Assembly (NCBI GenBank): GCA_017439715.1
Contig: JAFSIR010000009.1
Location: forward strand, 27,880-91,879
Length of the DNA: 64,000 nucleotides
Source: Clostridia bacterium
GTDB taxonomy: Bacteria > Bacillota > Clostridia > Christensenellales > QAND01
Reading direction: 5' to 3'
A program made the position numbers and the translations under genes. The notes beneath the pieces were generated by a model, which was given only the letters and a program-made list of their open reading frames with translations, was not told the origin of the DNA and ran no database searches. The first letter of the stretch is position 1; the number at the start of each line of letters is the position of its first letter. Below, piece by piece: positions 51,888-60,729 of the stretch.

Positions 51888-51916
51888 TTGACGCGGTATC
51901 AGCCAAAGATTATACT
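51888..51916 (+). promoter_or_regulatory. Promoter of tRNA-Leu
   Basis: -35 TTGACG (51888-51893), a 17-base spacer and -10 TATACT (51911-51916), 10 bases before the tRNA. Confidence 0.78.
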
Positions 51917-51926
51917 GAATACGCGT

Positions 51927-52012
51927 GCCGGAGTGGTGGAATGGCAGACACATGAGACTTAAAATCTCCCGTCCGTAAGGGCGTGCCGGTTCAAGTCCGG
52001 CCTTCGGCACCA
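51927..52012 (+). tRNA. tRNA-Leu (TAA anticodon)
   Basis: Acceptor GCCGGAG/CTTCGGC, anticodon TAA, long variable arm (CGTCCGTAAGGGCG), T loop GGTTCAAGTCC, encoded CCA. It has its own promoter, separate from the other five. Confidence 0.95.
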
Positions 52013-52013
52013 C

Positions 52014-52064
52014 AACAGAAACCGCAACAGATAGGATACTATCTGTTGCGGTTTCTGTTTTTTA
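52014..52064 (+). terminator. Very long perfect terminator hairpin after tRNA-Leu
   Basis: A 21-bp uninterrupted stem (52014-52034 with 52039-52059) with loop GATA, then a T-run. Confidence 0.92.
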
Positions 52065-52205
52065 TGCTTGAATATGGGTGAATACAGATGATCTCCCAAT
52101 GAATAGGATAGTATTCGTAGTACCAAAACACTTTCCAAAATCAGGGAATCGTCCCAACGATTTCCCCGGCATAGATTGCGGATGCGGGACATACTGATGT
52201 AGACC

Positions 52206-52910
52206 GTGAAAAAAGAACGAAAGAAAATACGCCTGCTGTATAAAGAGCCGGCGCCAATGCTGTGGAACGCGCTGCACAGAGGGTTTTTGCCGTTGTGCGA
52301 AATAACCGCATCCCGATCAGGGGACAGGCGATGCGTTGATTTGGCGCTGCGCAAAGGAAAACTGTCTTGCGCAGGGTGGGGTGATTGCCTGGCAGACGCG
52401 CTGGCAGATGCACTGGTGCTGCATGTGATGACGAACATGTCGCAACGCATTTTTTTGTCTGCAGCAAAATACAAGGCGGATCGATTGGCGATATACGCCC
52501 AAAAAAGGGCGGCGCTGGCAGGGTATCACGGTGATAACCCCATATACATAGATTATTTATCGCGCCGTATGGCTGATTGCCTGGAAAACGGCGAAGGGCT
52601 GAATATAGATGGGTTTTTGCTGTTCCGCCTGCGCGAGCCGGTGGTGGACTGGGCCTTATTGGTGGAAGACAGCGTGTTTGAACTGGAGGACCCGACCCGC
52701 CCACCGGCATCGGGCATGGTAAACGTAACTGCACAGGAAGACGGCACGTTTCTTTATAACAACGAAGAAACAAAGCTTACAGCGGAAGAACTGATCACCC
52801 GCTTGTGGATACATCCGCCGGAGAAGATCATTATTCACGGCATAAAAGAAAACAGCGCATTGCCGCCTTTGCTGCTGTGCCTTTTTGAAGACCGCATCAC
52901 CGTTAAATAA
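52206..52910 (+). CDS. YtxC-like putative sporulation protein
   Basis: A 234-residue protein. The middle region with ENGEGLNIDGFLLFRLRE matches the conserved GFxxFRL text of YtxC, a Bacillota protein linked to sporulation by its family name but without known activity. The rest is alpha-helical without other motifs. It begins at GTG 52206 with no clear ribosome site, so the start is tentative. Confidence 0.6.
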   Translation: MKKERKKIRLLYKEPAPMLWNALHRGFLPLCEITASRSGDRRCVDLALRKGKLSCAGWGDCLADALADALVLHVMTNMSQRIFLSAAKYKADRLAIYAQKRAALAGYHGDNPIYIDYLSRRMADCLENGEGLNIDGFLLFRLREPVVDWALLVEDSVFELEDPTRPPASGMVNVTAQEDGTFLYNNEETKLTAEELITRLWIHPPEKIIIHGIKENSALPPLLLCLFEDRITVK

Positions 52911-53011
52911 TTGCTCCGCTTGCCAATTGCCCCATGCTTATGGCATAATAATACATAATGGGTAAACAGATCCTGCCAACAGAGGATCGGCCAATTGTCC
53001 ATGGGGTGAAA

Positions 53012-53554
53012 ATGGAAAAACAGATCCGGCGAACTGCGCTGTTATTTGATGGGTTGGTCATCGTTGCCTGTGGGCTTCTTTTGGCCTGGTTCAGCGCCAT
53101 CATTGCGCCTTCGGCAGGGTTCACCATCGGTGAAATTATCATCAGCGGGGATGCTGTTATCGGCGGTCTGTTTTCATTTGCCTATTTGTTTGCGATTGGA
53201 ATGACCGGACGATATGGGGCGGCAACAGTTGCCTGCCTTGTGCAGCTCGTTATTTTGCTTTGCGCGGTGCCGAGCCTCAAGATCATTCAGATCCTGCTGC
53301 TTCTCTCGGGCGGCCTAAGCGCAGACCTTTTGATGAAGATGATCCGCCATCGCGTGTGCTGTGCGCGCTGTTCGCTTGCCGTGGGCGCGGTTTCTGCGGC
53401 GCTGACGGGGCTATCCATTGTGTATGGCGGGATCAATATTTTGATCGCGGTGTTATCCGGTGGGCTGGGAGGACTGGTAGCCTATACGGCGGCCGGCCGA
53501 ATACGCACATGGGGTGCGCGGGAGGCGATATACAATGAAGCCGAAACCAAATAA
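53012..53554 (+). CDS. Multi-pass membrane protein, unknown
   Basis: A 180-residue protein with about five hydrophobic helices and a central HRVCCARC cluster. ATG 53012 is preferred (GGGGTG just upstream) over an earlier ATG at 52958. It overlaps the start of the sortase gene by 20 bases, so the two are co-expressed. It may serve the sortase or act on its own; no known domain seen. Confidence 0.6.
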   Translation: MEKQIRRTALLFDGLVIVACGLLLAWFSAIIAPSAGFTIGEIIISGDAVIGGLFSFAYLFAIGMTGRYGAATVACLVQLVILLCAVPSLKIIQILLLLSGGLSADLLMKMIRHRVCCARCSLAVGAVSAALTGLSIVYGGINILIAVLSGGLGGLVAYTAAGRIRTWGAREAIYNEAETK

Positions 53555-54350
53555 ACGGCCCCGCAATCGTAGGCAGAAACCAACGTTAACGCAGGCGGCC
53601 ATGCAGGCGGCCATGCTTTTATTTGCGCTGATTTTCTGTGTGTCCGGCTATAATCTGCTTTCTGTGCTGGTTGAGTATAAACAGGGAAGCAGCACATACG
53701 AAGATTTGCGCGATCAGTATATGACCATATCCACGCCGTCAACAACGGACGGGCAGAATGAGCAAGCAACGGAAGCGTTTCAATATGTTGTGAACTTTGA
53801 AGAGCTTCGCCAGACAAATGCAGATGTGATTGGCTGGATCGTGGGGCCTGATACGGTGATCGATTATCCGATCATGCAGGGCACAAACAACGATTATTAT
53901 TTAAACCATCTTTTTACCAAAAAGAGAAATTCCAGCGGCTCGATCTTTGCCGATTATCGGCATGAGCATCCGTTCAAATGCGAGAACACGCTTGTTTACG
54001 GGCATCGCATGAACAACGGGTCAATGTTTGCCAGCCTTTCCGATTACCGATATCAGGAATATTATGACGAGCATCCTGTTCTGTATATATTAACGGATGA
54101 CGTAAGCTATCGGGTGGAATTGTTCAGCGGGTATGTTGCGAAAACGACCAGCAACGCATTTAAATATGAGTTTTCGTCTGTAACGGATTATGAAAACTAT
54201 CTGAAAAGCATTTCCAAACGATCCAATTTTAAAACAGACGTATCTGTAACGGTATATGACCGCATTGTAACGCTGGTAACATGCACGTATGAATATGACG
54301 ATGCACGATACGTGGTGCACGGGAAACTGGTGCCCATTCCTGAAAACTAA
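53535..54350 (+). CDS. srtB: Class B sortase
   Basis: A 271-residue membrane-anchored transpeptidase that attaches surface proteins to the wall. N-terminal signal/anchor helix (AAMLLFALIFCVSGYNLLSVL), catalytic His in VYGHRMN, catalytic Cys in TLVTCTYEY and Arg in DDARYVVHG. ATG 53535 after GAGGCGA. No sortase substrate with a sorting signal is visible in this window. Confidence 0.93.
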   Translation: MKPKPNKRPRNRRQKPTLTQAAMQAAMLLFALIFCVSGYNLLSVLVEYKQGSSTYEDLRDQYMTISTPSTTDGQNEQATEAFQYVVNFEELRQTNADVIGWIVGPDTVIDYPIMQGTNNDYYLNHLFTKKRNSSGSIFADYRHEHPFKCENTLVYGHRMNNGSMFASLSDYRYQEYYDEHPVLYILTDDVSYRVELFSGYVAKTTSNAFKYEFSSVTDYENYLKSISKRSNFKTDVSVTVYDRIVTLVTCTYEYDDARYVVHGKLVPIPEN

Positions 54351-54443
54351 AAGATGTTTACAGAGCTGTTTATCATTGCAAAACGGATCAAACACGAAGA
54401 AGATTTACGGAAAAAGGGAAGTTTCGCCTTGTTCCGTTCATCT

Positions 54444-54515
54444 GATAAAACCGATACATATAAGCATGACACGATCCGGCCGGTTTGGCCGGATCATCTG
54501 CTTTATCGGCTTATC
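54444..54515 (+). repeat. Extended multi-segment hairpin in the srtB-HD intergenic region
   Basis: Core stem GATCCGGCC/GGCCGGATC (54473-54481 with 54487-54495), extended by AAGCA/TGCTT, CCGATA/TATCGG and GATAA/TTATC with small bulges. There is no T-run after it. May act in RNA stability or as a weak terminator. Confidence 0.6.
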
Positions 54516-54575
54516 ATCTTGCAACAACGGCGCGCAAAAGGTATATTGATATAAAAGCAATTTGGGAGGAAAACC

Positions 54576-55142
54576 ATGAATTTGTGGCAGGATAGAGAGT
54601 TTGCGGAAAAGCTTTTAAAAGAGCATACAAAGTCGGACAGCCTGATCAAGCACGCCCTGAGCGTGGAGGCGGCCATGCGCGCCATGGCACGCCATTTTGG
54701 CGAGGATGAGATGGCATGGGGCATGGTGGGCCTTTTGCATGACCTGGACTATGAAGCGCATCCGGATGAGCATTGCAAGTATACACCCGGTCTGCTCAGG
54801 GAAGCGGGGTATGACGAAGTGTTTGTGCGTGCCGTGCTTTCGCATGGGTATGGGCTGTGCACCGATGTGGAACCGCTGACGGACATGGAAAAATCCGTGT
54901 TTGCCGTTGATGAACTCACGGGCTTGGTGCTTGCGTGTGTGTATGTGCGTCCTTCGCGCTCGATCATGGATCTTGAGCTGAAATCCGTGCGCAAAAAATG
55001 GAAAGACAAGGCTTTTGCCGCTGGCTGCAACAGGCAAGTGATTGCAGACGGGATCGAGCGGCTGGGCATGACGTGGGATGAGGTGACGGCTTGCGTGATC
55101 CAAGGCATGAAAGAGAACGCGCAGGCGCTGGGCATTGCATAA
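54576..55142 (+). CDS. HD-domain phosphohydrolase
   Basis: A 188-residue protein with the HD metal motif in GLLHDLDYEAHPDEH and upstream SLIKHALSVEAAM. Members are predicted nucleotide or metal-dependent hydrolases. ATG after GGGAGGAA. The MBL hydrolase gene follows at 18 bases. Confidence 0.85.
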   Translation: MNLWQDREFAEKLLKEHTKSDSLIKHALSVEAAMRAMARHFGEDEMAWGMVGLLHDLDYEAHPDEHCKYTPGLLREAGYDEVFVRAVLSHGYGLCTDVEPLTDMEKSVFAVDELTGLVLACVYVRPSRSIMDLELKSVRKKWKDKAFAAGCNRQVIADGIERLGMTWDEVTACVIQGMKENAQALGIA

Positions 55143-55160
55143 AACAGCCGGAGAGAACAC

Positions 55161-55880
55161 ATGCGATTAACTTGCTTGGGGCGGTACGGCCCCTATCCGC
55201 CCGTCGGTGGCGGAACGAGCGCGTATTTGCTGCAGAGCGGTGAAACGGCCCTGCTTTTGGATTGCGGAGCGGGTGCGGTGGCTCGTGTGCAGGCGTATAC
55301 ACAGCTTGATCGGCTGGATGCCTTGCTGTTCAGCCACCTGCACGATGATCATATGGGAGACAGCCGTGTGCTGGCGTATGCGTTGGCTGTGCTGCGCGCT
55401 GAGCCGCTGCCTGTGTATTGCCCCTGCGAGCCACGGGCGCGTACAGAAGAACTGCAGAAAACCCAGCAGTTTAAGACCGTTGTGATAAACGAAGAGGATA
55501 CAATCACCATAAACGGGCTTACCATCACCTTTTGCCGCACGCAGCACCCGGTTCTTTGTTATGCCATGCGGATTACGGATGGAAAAACCACGCTTGTTTA
55601 TTCGGGCGATATTGCCCGGCCGGACGAGCTTATTGCGCTTGCTGCAGGTGCGGATGTGCTGCTTTGTGATGCAGCGTTTACACGTGCCAACCAGCCCGCG
55701 AATGCGCCGCACATGTGTGCACAGCAAGCGGCCGGGCTTGCCGGTCAAGCGGGTGTAAAACGGCTGCTGCTAACACACCTGCATCCCAAAACAGACGAAG
55801 AAAGTTTGCTTAACGAAGCCAAAGCGGTGTTTATTAACACAGCGATTATAAAGGAAAATGATACGCTCGTTCTTTCATAG
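55161..55880 (+). CDS. MBL-fold metallo-hydrolase
   Basis: A 239-residue beta-lactamase-fold hydrolase. FSHLHDDHMGD carries the HxHxDH metal motif, later YSGDIA and THLHP. The fold resembles RNase Z/phosphodiesterase-like cytosolic members. Substrate unknown. Its end overlaps comEC by 23 bases. Confidence 0.85.
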   Translation: MRLTCLGRYGPYPPVGGGTSAYLLQSGETALLLDCGAGAVARVQAYTQLDRLDALLFSHLHDDHMGDSRVLAYALAVLRAEPLPVYCPCEPRARTEELQKTQQFKTVVINEEDTITINGLTITFCRTQHPVLCYAMRITDGKTTLVYSGDIARPDELIALAAGADVLLCDAAFTRANQPANAPHMCAQQAAGLAGQAGVKRLLLTHLHPKTDEESLLNEAKAVFINTAIIKENDTLVLS

Positions 55881-57357
55881 GCGTAGCCCGCTGTTCAACC
55901 CACGGCCGTTGGTATGCCTGTGTATCGGGTTTGTGGCCGGCGTTGCACTGTCGCGGTTTGTGATTCCGGGGCTGTGGCTGATCCCGTTCATGATATGCCT
56001 TGCTTTAGGCGCGTTTGTATCCAGAACGTTTCGGTTTGGGTTTATGCTGTTTGCCACAGCCCTTGCCATGTGCGCTGGGCTGCTGCGCGGCGCCGCGCTG
56101 TTTAACCGGCTGCTGCCCAATGTGTCAGGCACATATACACTGACGGGCGTTGTTTTGCGCACGCAGGAAGACTGCATCACAATCGATTCCGTGGAGATAG
56201 ATGGATCGCCCCTGCCGATGAAAACGCTGATCAAAACGAGCGGAGCACCGGTGCAGCCGGGCGATCGGGTGGAGTGCACTGCCGTTATTGAGCGCGTGCC
56301 GGAGAAAACGAATAACGGATTTGATCTAAGAACGTATCGGCTGGAAGAAAACATTGCGTATCAGGCAAAAGCGGAGTCTGTTTCCGTGGTCGGCCGGGCG
56401 CAACTATTAAAAACGCTGCCGGCCCGTGCGGCTAATGCCTTGCGCCATTCCATCCGCCGGGTGTTTGATGGGCAGGCGGATTTGATCTGTGGCATCGTGC
56501 TGGGCGATACAACGGCGCTGAACAGTAAAACAGAGGAAGTGTTTCGCGTGTCCGGCATCAGCCATGTGCTGGCCGTGTCCGGCCTGCACATCGTGTTTTT
56601 GATTTCTGCGCTGAACTTTATGCTGGGCCGCCAACGCATATTGCGCCTTGGGCGATACTGCTTGTCGGTAGTTTTGCTTGTTTTTTATTGCATGATGATC
56701 GGTTTCCCGCCGTCAGCCATGCGGGCGCTGATCATCACCGTTCTGTCAATGACGGCGCGCCTGCGCGGCTGGCAATATGACAGCCTGACAGGCTTGTGTT
56801 TTTCGGCAGCACTGATCGTGATGATCAACCCGGCACAGGTGTTTGCCGTTGGATATCAGCTCTCTTTCAGTGCGGCGGGCGGCATCATTCTGTATTCAAA
56901 CAGCCTGAAAAAGGTGTTTGCAAAAGAGGATAAAGAGGCGCCGTATGTTTGGAGTGCGCTGGCTGTTTGGCTCAGTGCGCAGATCGGCATTCTGCCGATC
57001 TCGCTGTGCCTGTTCGGCACGCTGCCCGTGTACAGCCTGATCGCCAATTTGCTGATCGTTCCATTGGTAAACATCTTGATGATGTTTGGGTTACTGGGCG
57101 GTCTTGCCGGCTTGATCTTGCCGATCGTGGCGGCACCGTTTGCTTTTCTTGGCGGCGGGTTGGCATCATTTGTGCGTGTGATCACCGCGTGGGTTTCTAC
57201 TCTGCCGGGCGCGCAACTGCTGATCAGCGGATTCACACCGCTACATGTGGCGATCATGATGGGCACAGCGGTGGCCGTTTCACCATTTTGTTTGATAAGC
57301 TGGCGCACCAAAACGGGGCTTGCCGCTGTGACACTCCTGGTGCTGTTGTTTATATAG
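55858..57357 (+). CDS. comEC: ComEC/Rec2-family DNA uptake channel
   Basis: A 499-residue polytopic protein. N-terminal DUF4131-type OB region (LTGVVLRTQEDCI), then the Competence domain (FRVSGISHVLAVSGLHIVFLI, FPPSAMRALIIT, VGYQLSFSAAGGIIL). It lacks the C-terminal MBL domain of full-length ComEC; the preceding separate MBL gene is not necessarily that part. ATG 55858 after AAGGAAA. In sporeformers of this kind competence is often unproven. Confidence 0.9.
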   Translation: MIRSFFHRRSPLFNPRPLVCLCIGFVAGVALSRFVIPGLWLIPFMICLALGAFVSRTFRFGFMLFATALAMCAGLLRGAALFNRLLPNVSGTYTLTGVVLRTQEDCITIDSVEIDGSPLPMKTLIKTSGAPVQPGDRVECTAVIERVPEKTNNGFDLRTYRLEENIAYQAKAESVSVVGRAQLLKTLPARAANALRHSIRRVFDGQADLICGIVLGDTTALNSKTEEVFRVSGISHVLAVSGLHIVFLISALNFMLGRQRILRLGRYCLSVVLLVFYCMMIGFPPSAMRALIITVLSMTARLRGWQYDSLTGLCFSAALIVMINPAQVFAVGYQLSFSAAGGIILYSNSLKKVFAKEDKEAPYVWSALAVWLSAQIGILPISLCLFGTLPVYSLIANLLIVPLVNILMMFGLLGGLAGLILPIVAAPFAFLGGGLASFVRVITAWVSTLPGAQLLISGFTPLHVAIMMGTAVAVSPFCLISWRTKTGLAAVTLLVLLFI

Positions 57358-57365
57358 GGGGGAAT

Positions 57366-58370
57366 ATGGGAAGTTATCAAACACTGATGCAGCAAATACG
57401 CGCCAACACGTTGGAACGGCTGTATCTGCTGCACGGAAAACAAACGTTCATGGTCAAACGCCTGGAAAGGAACCTGATCCACTGTTTTCTGGGCAATGCG
57501 GATAACACGCTCAATGTTCACCGCCTGCCGGAGAACGCATCGGCCATGCAGGTGTTCGACGCGTGCCAGGCGCTGCCTTTTTTTGGCGGCAAGCAGGTCG
57601 TGATCGTGCCGGACGCCCCAATGTTCACCGATCAGGGCAAAAAAGACGCGGAGAGCGAGAAGCAATGGAAATCGGTGTTCAAAGAAGTGCCGGAGCATAC
57701 ATTGCTGATCTTTACGCTGCACACGAAGGCGGACGGCCGCAAACCGATCACAAAGGCCATCCCTGAAACTGCGAACATTTTGATCGAAACCATGGAAGAA
57801 CGCGATATGAAGGCGTTTGTTGTAGCTTCAGCCAAGGAGCGGAGCGTTTCGTTTTCCCCGCAAGCGCTTGATGCGCTGGTGTATAATGCTGCCGGTGATA
57901 TGGGCACGATGATCCAGGAAGCTGATAAGGCAGAAGACCATGCGTTTCCAAATAAGAATGTTGAACTCATAGATGTGGAAGCAACAGGCACGCAAAATGC
58001 GGAGATAGATGGGTTTATGATCACGGCGGATCTTTTGGCAGGCCAAAAAGCCCGGGCGATGGAGCGGCTGCGCACATACCTGCGCGAAGGCGGGCGCATC
58101 GAAATGCTGCGCGGTGCGATTGCTTTTGTGCTCAGAGATCTGATCACGGCCCGTCGGCTGCTGGATAAAAATGCCAGCGCGGGTATCATCCGCAGCCAGT
58201 TGCGCGGGCGTCCCGCGGACAGAGATGCAAAAATGCGCATGGCCAAACGGCTGACCACCGAACAGGCGGAACACGCGCTTTGTCTGCTTGCGCAGAGCGA
58301 CCTTTGCGCCCGATCCGGGCGCACAGACGAGGCGCTGCTGCTGGAAACAACGCTGTTGCGTATTTTTTAA
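57366..58370 (+). CDS. holA: DNA polymerase III delta subunit
   Basis: A 334-residue clamp-loader subunit. Family text: LERLYLLHGKQTFMVKR at the N-terminus, PFFGGKQVVIV, and the C-terminal collar helices. ATG 57366 preceded by AGGGGGG. Although the frame remains open far upstream inside comEC, that stretch is an alternate frame of comEC. Confidence 0.92.
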   Translation: MGSYQTLMQQIRANTLERLYLLHGKQTFMVKRLERNLIHCFLGNADNTLNVHRLPENASAMQVFDACQALPFFGGKQVVIVPDAPMFTDQGKKDAESEKQWKSVFKEVPEHTLLIFTLHTKADGRKPITKAIPETANILIETMEERDMKAFVVASAKERSVSFSPQALDALVYNAAGDMGTMIQEADKAEDHAFPNKNVELIDVEATGTQNAEIDGFMITADLLAGQKARAMERLRTYLREGGRIEMLRGAIAFVLRDLITARRLLDKNASAGIIRSQLRGRPADRDAKMRMAKRLTTEQAEHALCLLAQSDLCARSGRTDEALLLETTLLRIF

Positions 58371-58377
58371 GAAAACG

Positions 58378-58414
58378 AAAAAGCTCCGATGTGAGGTTAC
58401 CATCGGAGCTTTTT
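58378..58414. terminator. Bidirectional intrinsic terminator between holA and rpsT
   Basis: A 14-bp stem (58378-58391 with 58401-58414) flanked by A- and T-runs. Confidence 0.9.
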
Positions 58415-58426
58415 CATTTCAGAATG

Positions 58427-58687
58427 TTACGCCTTTTTGGCGGCAAACGCTTTCGCCAGCTGCGCTTTTTTGCGATCGCGGGCGTTGTCGTGGATCACGC
58501 CCTTGGAGGCGGCCCGGTCCACCATACTGACGGCGTTGCGATACAACGCTTCCAGATTCTCATCACCAGCTTTGGCGGCATCAAAATTTTTGATGCTGGT
58601 CTTCATCCGGCTTTTGATAACACGGTTGCGAAGATTCTTTTTATCTTCCACTTTCACACGTTTGATAGCTGATTTGATATTGGGCAT
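58427..58687 (-). CDS. rpsT: 30S ribosomal protein S20
   Basis: 86 residues, basic helical protein binding 16S rRNA. MPNIKSAIKRVKVEDKKN start (ATG 58687, GGAGGTG upstream), and C-terminal VIHDNARDRKKAQLAKAF are typical. Placed between holA and gpr as in many Bacillota. Confidence 0.97.
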   Translation of the reverse strand: MPNIKSAIKRVKVEDKKNLRNRVIKSRMKTSIKNFDAAKAGDENLEALYRNAVSMVDRAASKGVIHDNARDRKKAQLAKAFAAKKA

Positions 58688-58835
58688 GTTTTTCACCTCC
58701 CCGGGGGTCAATTTTGACTGTGTAATTGTATCACGGAGAAACATTGTTTGCAAGGATAAAAAACTTTCTTTCTCATGTTTTTCGCGTTCGGGGCAATGCT
58801 AATACTGAATCGGGAAACAGGGGAGAGAAGAATAT

Positions 58836-59672
58836 ATGATAAACGGCGGCAGAACAGATTTGGCAGTGGAGTCTGCCCAAAGCGGCGGCAGTTTGCCAAA
58901 CGGGGTCACACTTGAAAAAGAAAGGCATAACGGCGCGGTCGTAGAGACCGTGCAGGTAACATCCATGGCCGGTGCAGCGGCTTTGCAAAAGCCGATCGGT
59001 CAATATATCACAGTGTATTTAAAAGAACTTTCCGCCAATACTTACAACCCGGATGAAGCATGGACAGAGCTGCTGGCAAACAAGATCCGCCCATTGCTGC
59101 CCTGTGATTCGCGGTCACCTGTATTGGTCGTAGGGATGGGCAACCGCAATATCACGGCGGACAGCATCGGCCCGCTCACGACAGAAAAACTGTTGGTATC
59201 GCGCCATATTGTCCGCTTGCTGCCAAACGCGCTTCCTCAAAGCGCCCGTTCGGTGTGCGCCTTGTCTCCGGGCGTATTGGGCGAAACGGGAATGGAAACG
59301 GGTGAGATCGTGCGTGCATTGGTCAACGCGACCCATGCTGGCAGCGTGATCGCAATAGATGCGCTTGCTGCGCGGGATCCTGTGCGCCTGTGCACTACGA
59401 TCCAGATCAGCAACGCCGGGATAGCGCCGGGGGCAGGCGTTGGCAATAACCGACCGGCGCTAACGAAAGACAGCATCGGCGTGCCGGTGATCGCAATCGG
59501 CGTGCCTACCGTTGTCTGTGTGCCGATGGAGGAAACGGAAACCGAGCTTGTTGTTACCCCCAAGGATATAGATGTGATCGCGCAGCGATGCGCAGACCTG
59601 ATTGCAAACGCAGTGAACAGGTCGGTCCACAGCAAAGCCGTATTGGAAGAGCTGCAAACACTTTTATCGTAA
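58836..59672 (+). CDS. gpr: Spore endopeptidase GPR
   Basis: A 278-residue germination protease that cleaves SASPs. The N-terminal RTDLAVE is the family propeptide processing region. Text: VGMGNRNITADSIGPLT, LSPGVLGETGMETGEIV, IDALAARDPVRL, GAGVGNNR, SIGVPVIAIGVPTVV. Likely forespore-expressed (sigma-F or G), though I see no clear promoter. Its targets, two SASP genes, lie 8 kb upstream. Confidence 0.96.
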   Translation: MINGGRTDLAVESAQSGGSLPNGVTLEKERHNGAVVETVQVTSMAGAAALQKPIGQYITVYLKELSANTYNPDEAWTELLANKIRPLLPCDSRSPVLVVGMGNRNITADSIGPLTTEKLLVSRHIVRLLPNALPQSARSVCALSPGVLGETGMETGEIVRALVNATHAGSVIAIDALAARDPVRLCTTIQISNAGIAPGAGVGNNRPALTKDSIGVPVIAIGVPTVVCVPMEETETELVVTPKDIDVIAQRCADLIANAVNRSVHSKAVLEELQTLLS

Positions 59673-59718
59673 TAGTATGTCCGCATGAGGCATACCGTTC
59701 TATGAGGGGGCTTATGGA

Positions 59719-60684
59719 ATGCGGAAGAAACAAAAAAAGCAAAGTCGATTGATAAAGCCGGCAGCAATGCTGGGTGCATTTTTGTGCCTGCTGCTGGGGT
59801 TTACTGTAATAAAAGCATGGCCGGAAAAAAAACAAACCGATAAACAAGCGTGGACGGCCAGCCTGTTAAGTGTTGGACTGCCGGTTTCCACAAAACCATC
59901 GCTGAAACCCAAAGCGGAAGATGATGATTGGCCGATGCCGGAACAAACCCAGGCGCCCGCTTCAACGCCTAAAGAGGATGCGGCGGCGGCAGCGCGCCCG
60001 GTAAAAAACATGCTGTCTGATGCCCGGCCGGCGGTTATGCTCTATTCCACTCATTCAAACGAAAGCTATCGAAAAACTGAAGAAACAGTGTATACTGAGC
60101 AGCCGAACTCGCGCACCATGAACAATGAATATAACATTTTAAAGATCAATCATTATCTATCAAGCCTGTTGGCAGAGCAACACGAACTTCCCATACTCTT
60201 TGATGCTACGGATCATGAGCTTGGAAAATACTATACAACGGCGTATGCGCGCTCCCTGGCAACAGTTGAAAGAGCGCGTGAAGAACATAAAACGCTGTCG
60301 GTATTTTTGGATATTCATAGGGATTCTTCCGGTTCCGGCGGAATCGGGGATACGGTTACGGTGAATGGAAAACCGTGCGCAAAAATCATGTTTGTAATCG
60401 GCACGGGCGAGGGGAAAACAGAAAGCGGGTTTTCCGTGCGACCAAATTGGGAACAAAACAAAGCCTTTGCCGAATCCGTGCAAAAGGAGATTGATAAGAT
60501 CGCCCCCGGCCTGTGCCGCGGCGTTCGGGTGAAAACCGGGCGGTATAACCAACACATCCCGTCAAAAGCGGCTGTTGCCATAGAGATGGGGCATAACCAA
60601 AACACGCTTGAAGAAGTGATGAACAGCGTGCCGTATTTGGCTCAAGCATTAGCGACCGTTTTACAACGCGACCTTGACATCTGA
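59719..60684 (+). CDS. spoIIP: Stage II sporulation protein P
   Basis: A 321-residue membrane-anchored peptidoglycan hydrolase for engulfment. N-terminal helix (AAMLGAFLCLLLGFTVI), catalytic region starting VMLYSTHSNESY (first His), FLDIHRDS, and EMGHNQNT with further metal or catalytic residues. gpr-spoIIP is the standard order. Works with SpoIID and SpoIIM, not present here. Confidence 0.95.
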   Translation: MRKKQKKQSRLIKPAAMLGAFLCLLLGFTVIKAWPEKKQTDKQAWTASLLSVGLPVSTKPSLKPKAEDDDWPMPEQTQAPASTPKEDAAAAARPVKNMLSDARPAVMLYSTHSNESYRKTEETVYTEQPNSRTMNNEYNILKINHYLSSLLAEQHELPILFDATDHELGKYYTTAYARSLATVERAREEHKTLSVFLDIHRDSSGSGGIGDTVTVNGKPCAKIMFVIGTGEGKTESGFSVRPNWEQNKAFAESVQKEIDKIAPGLCRGVRVKTGRYNQHIPSKAAVAIEMGHNQNTLEEVMNSVPYLAQALATVLQRDLDI

Positions 60685-60729
60685 CCGCTTTCCGTGCAAT
60701 GATGGCATTAGAGAAAGGAGCGATTTGTA

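Noticed and set aside
51720..51962. 81-codon frame with AAAGGAG and ATG between tRNA-Cys and tRNA-Leu
   Set aside because: It runs through the tRNA-Leu promoter and into the tRNA itself, is odd in composition (Cys and Phe runs), and matches nothing I know. The ribosome-like site is probably chance.
54354..54554. 66-codon frame between srtB and the HD gene
   Set aside because: No ribosome site, and the region is dominated by a long hairpin.
55161..57357. ComEC split into separate MBL and channel genes by frameshift
   Set aside because: The MBL gene lies upstream, not downstream as the ComEC MBL domain would, and it has its own start and typical full length.
56949..57365. N-terminal extension of holA
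   Set aside because: This stretch is inside comEC in another frame; the ATG at 57366 has AGGGGGG and gives the family N-terminus.
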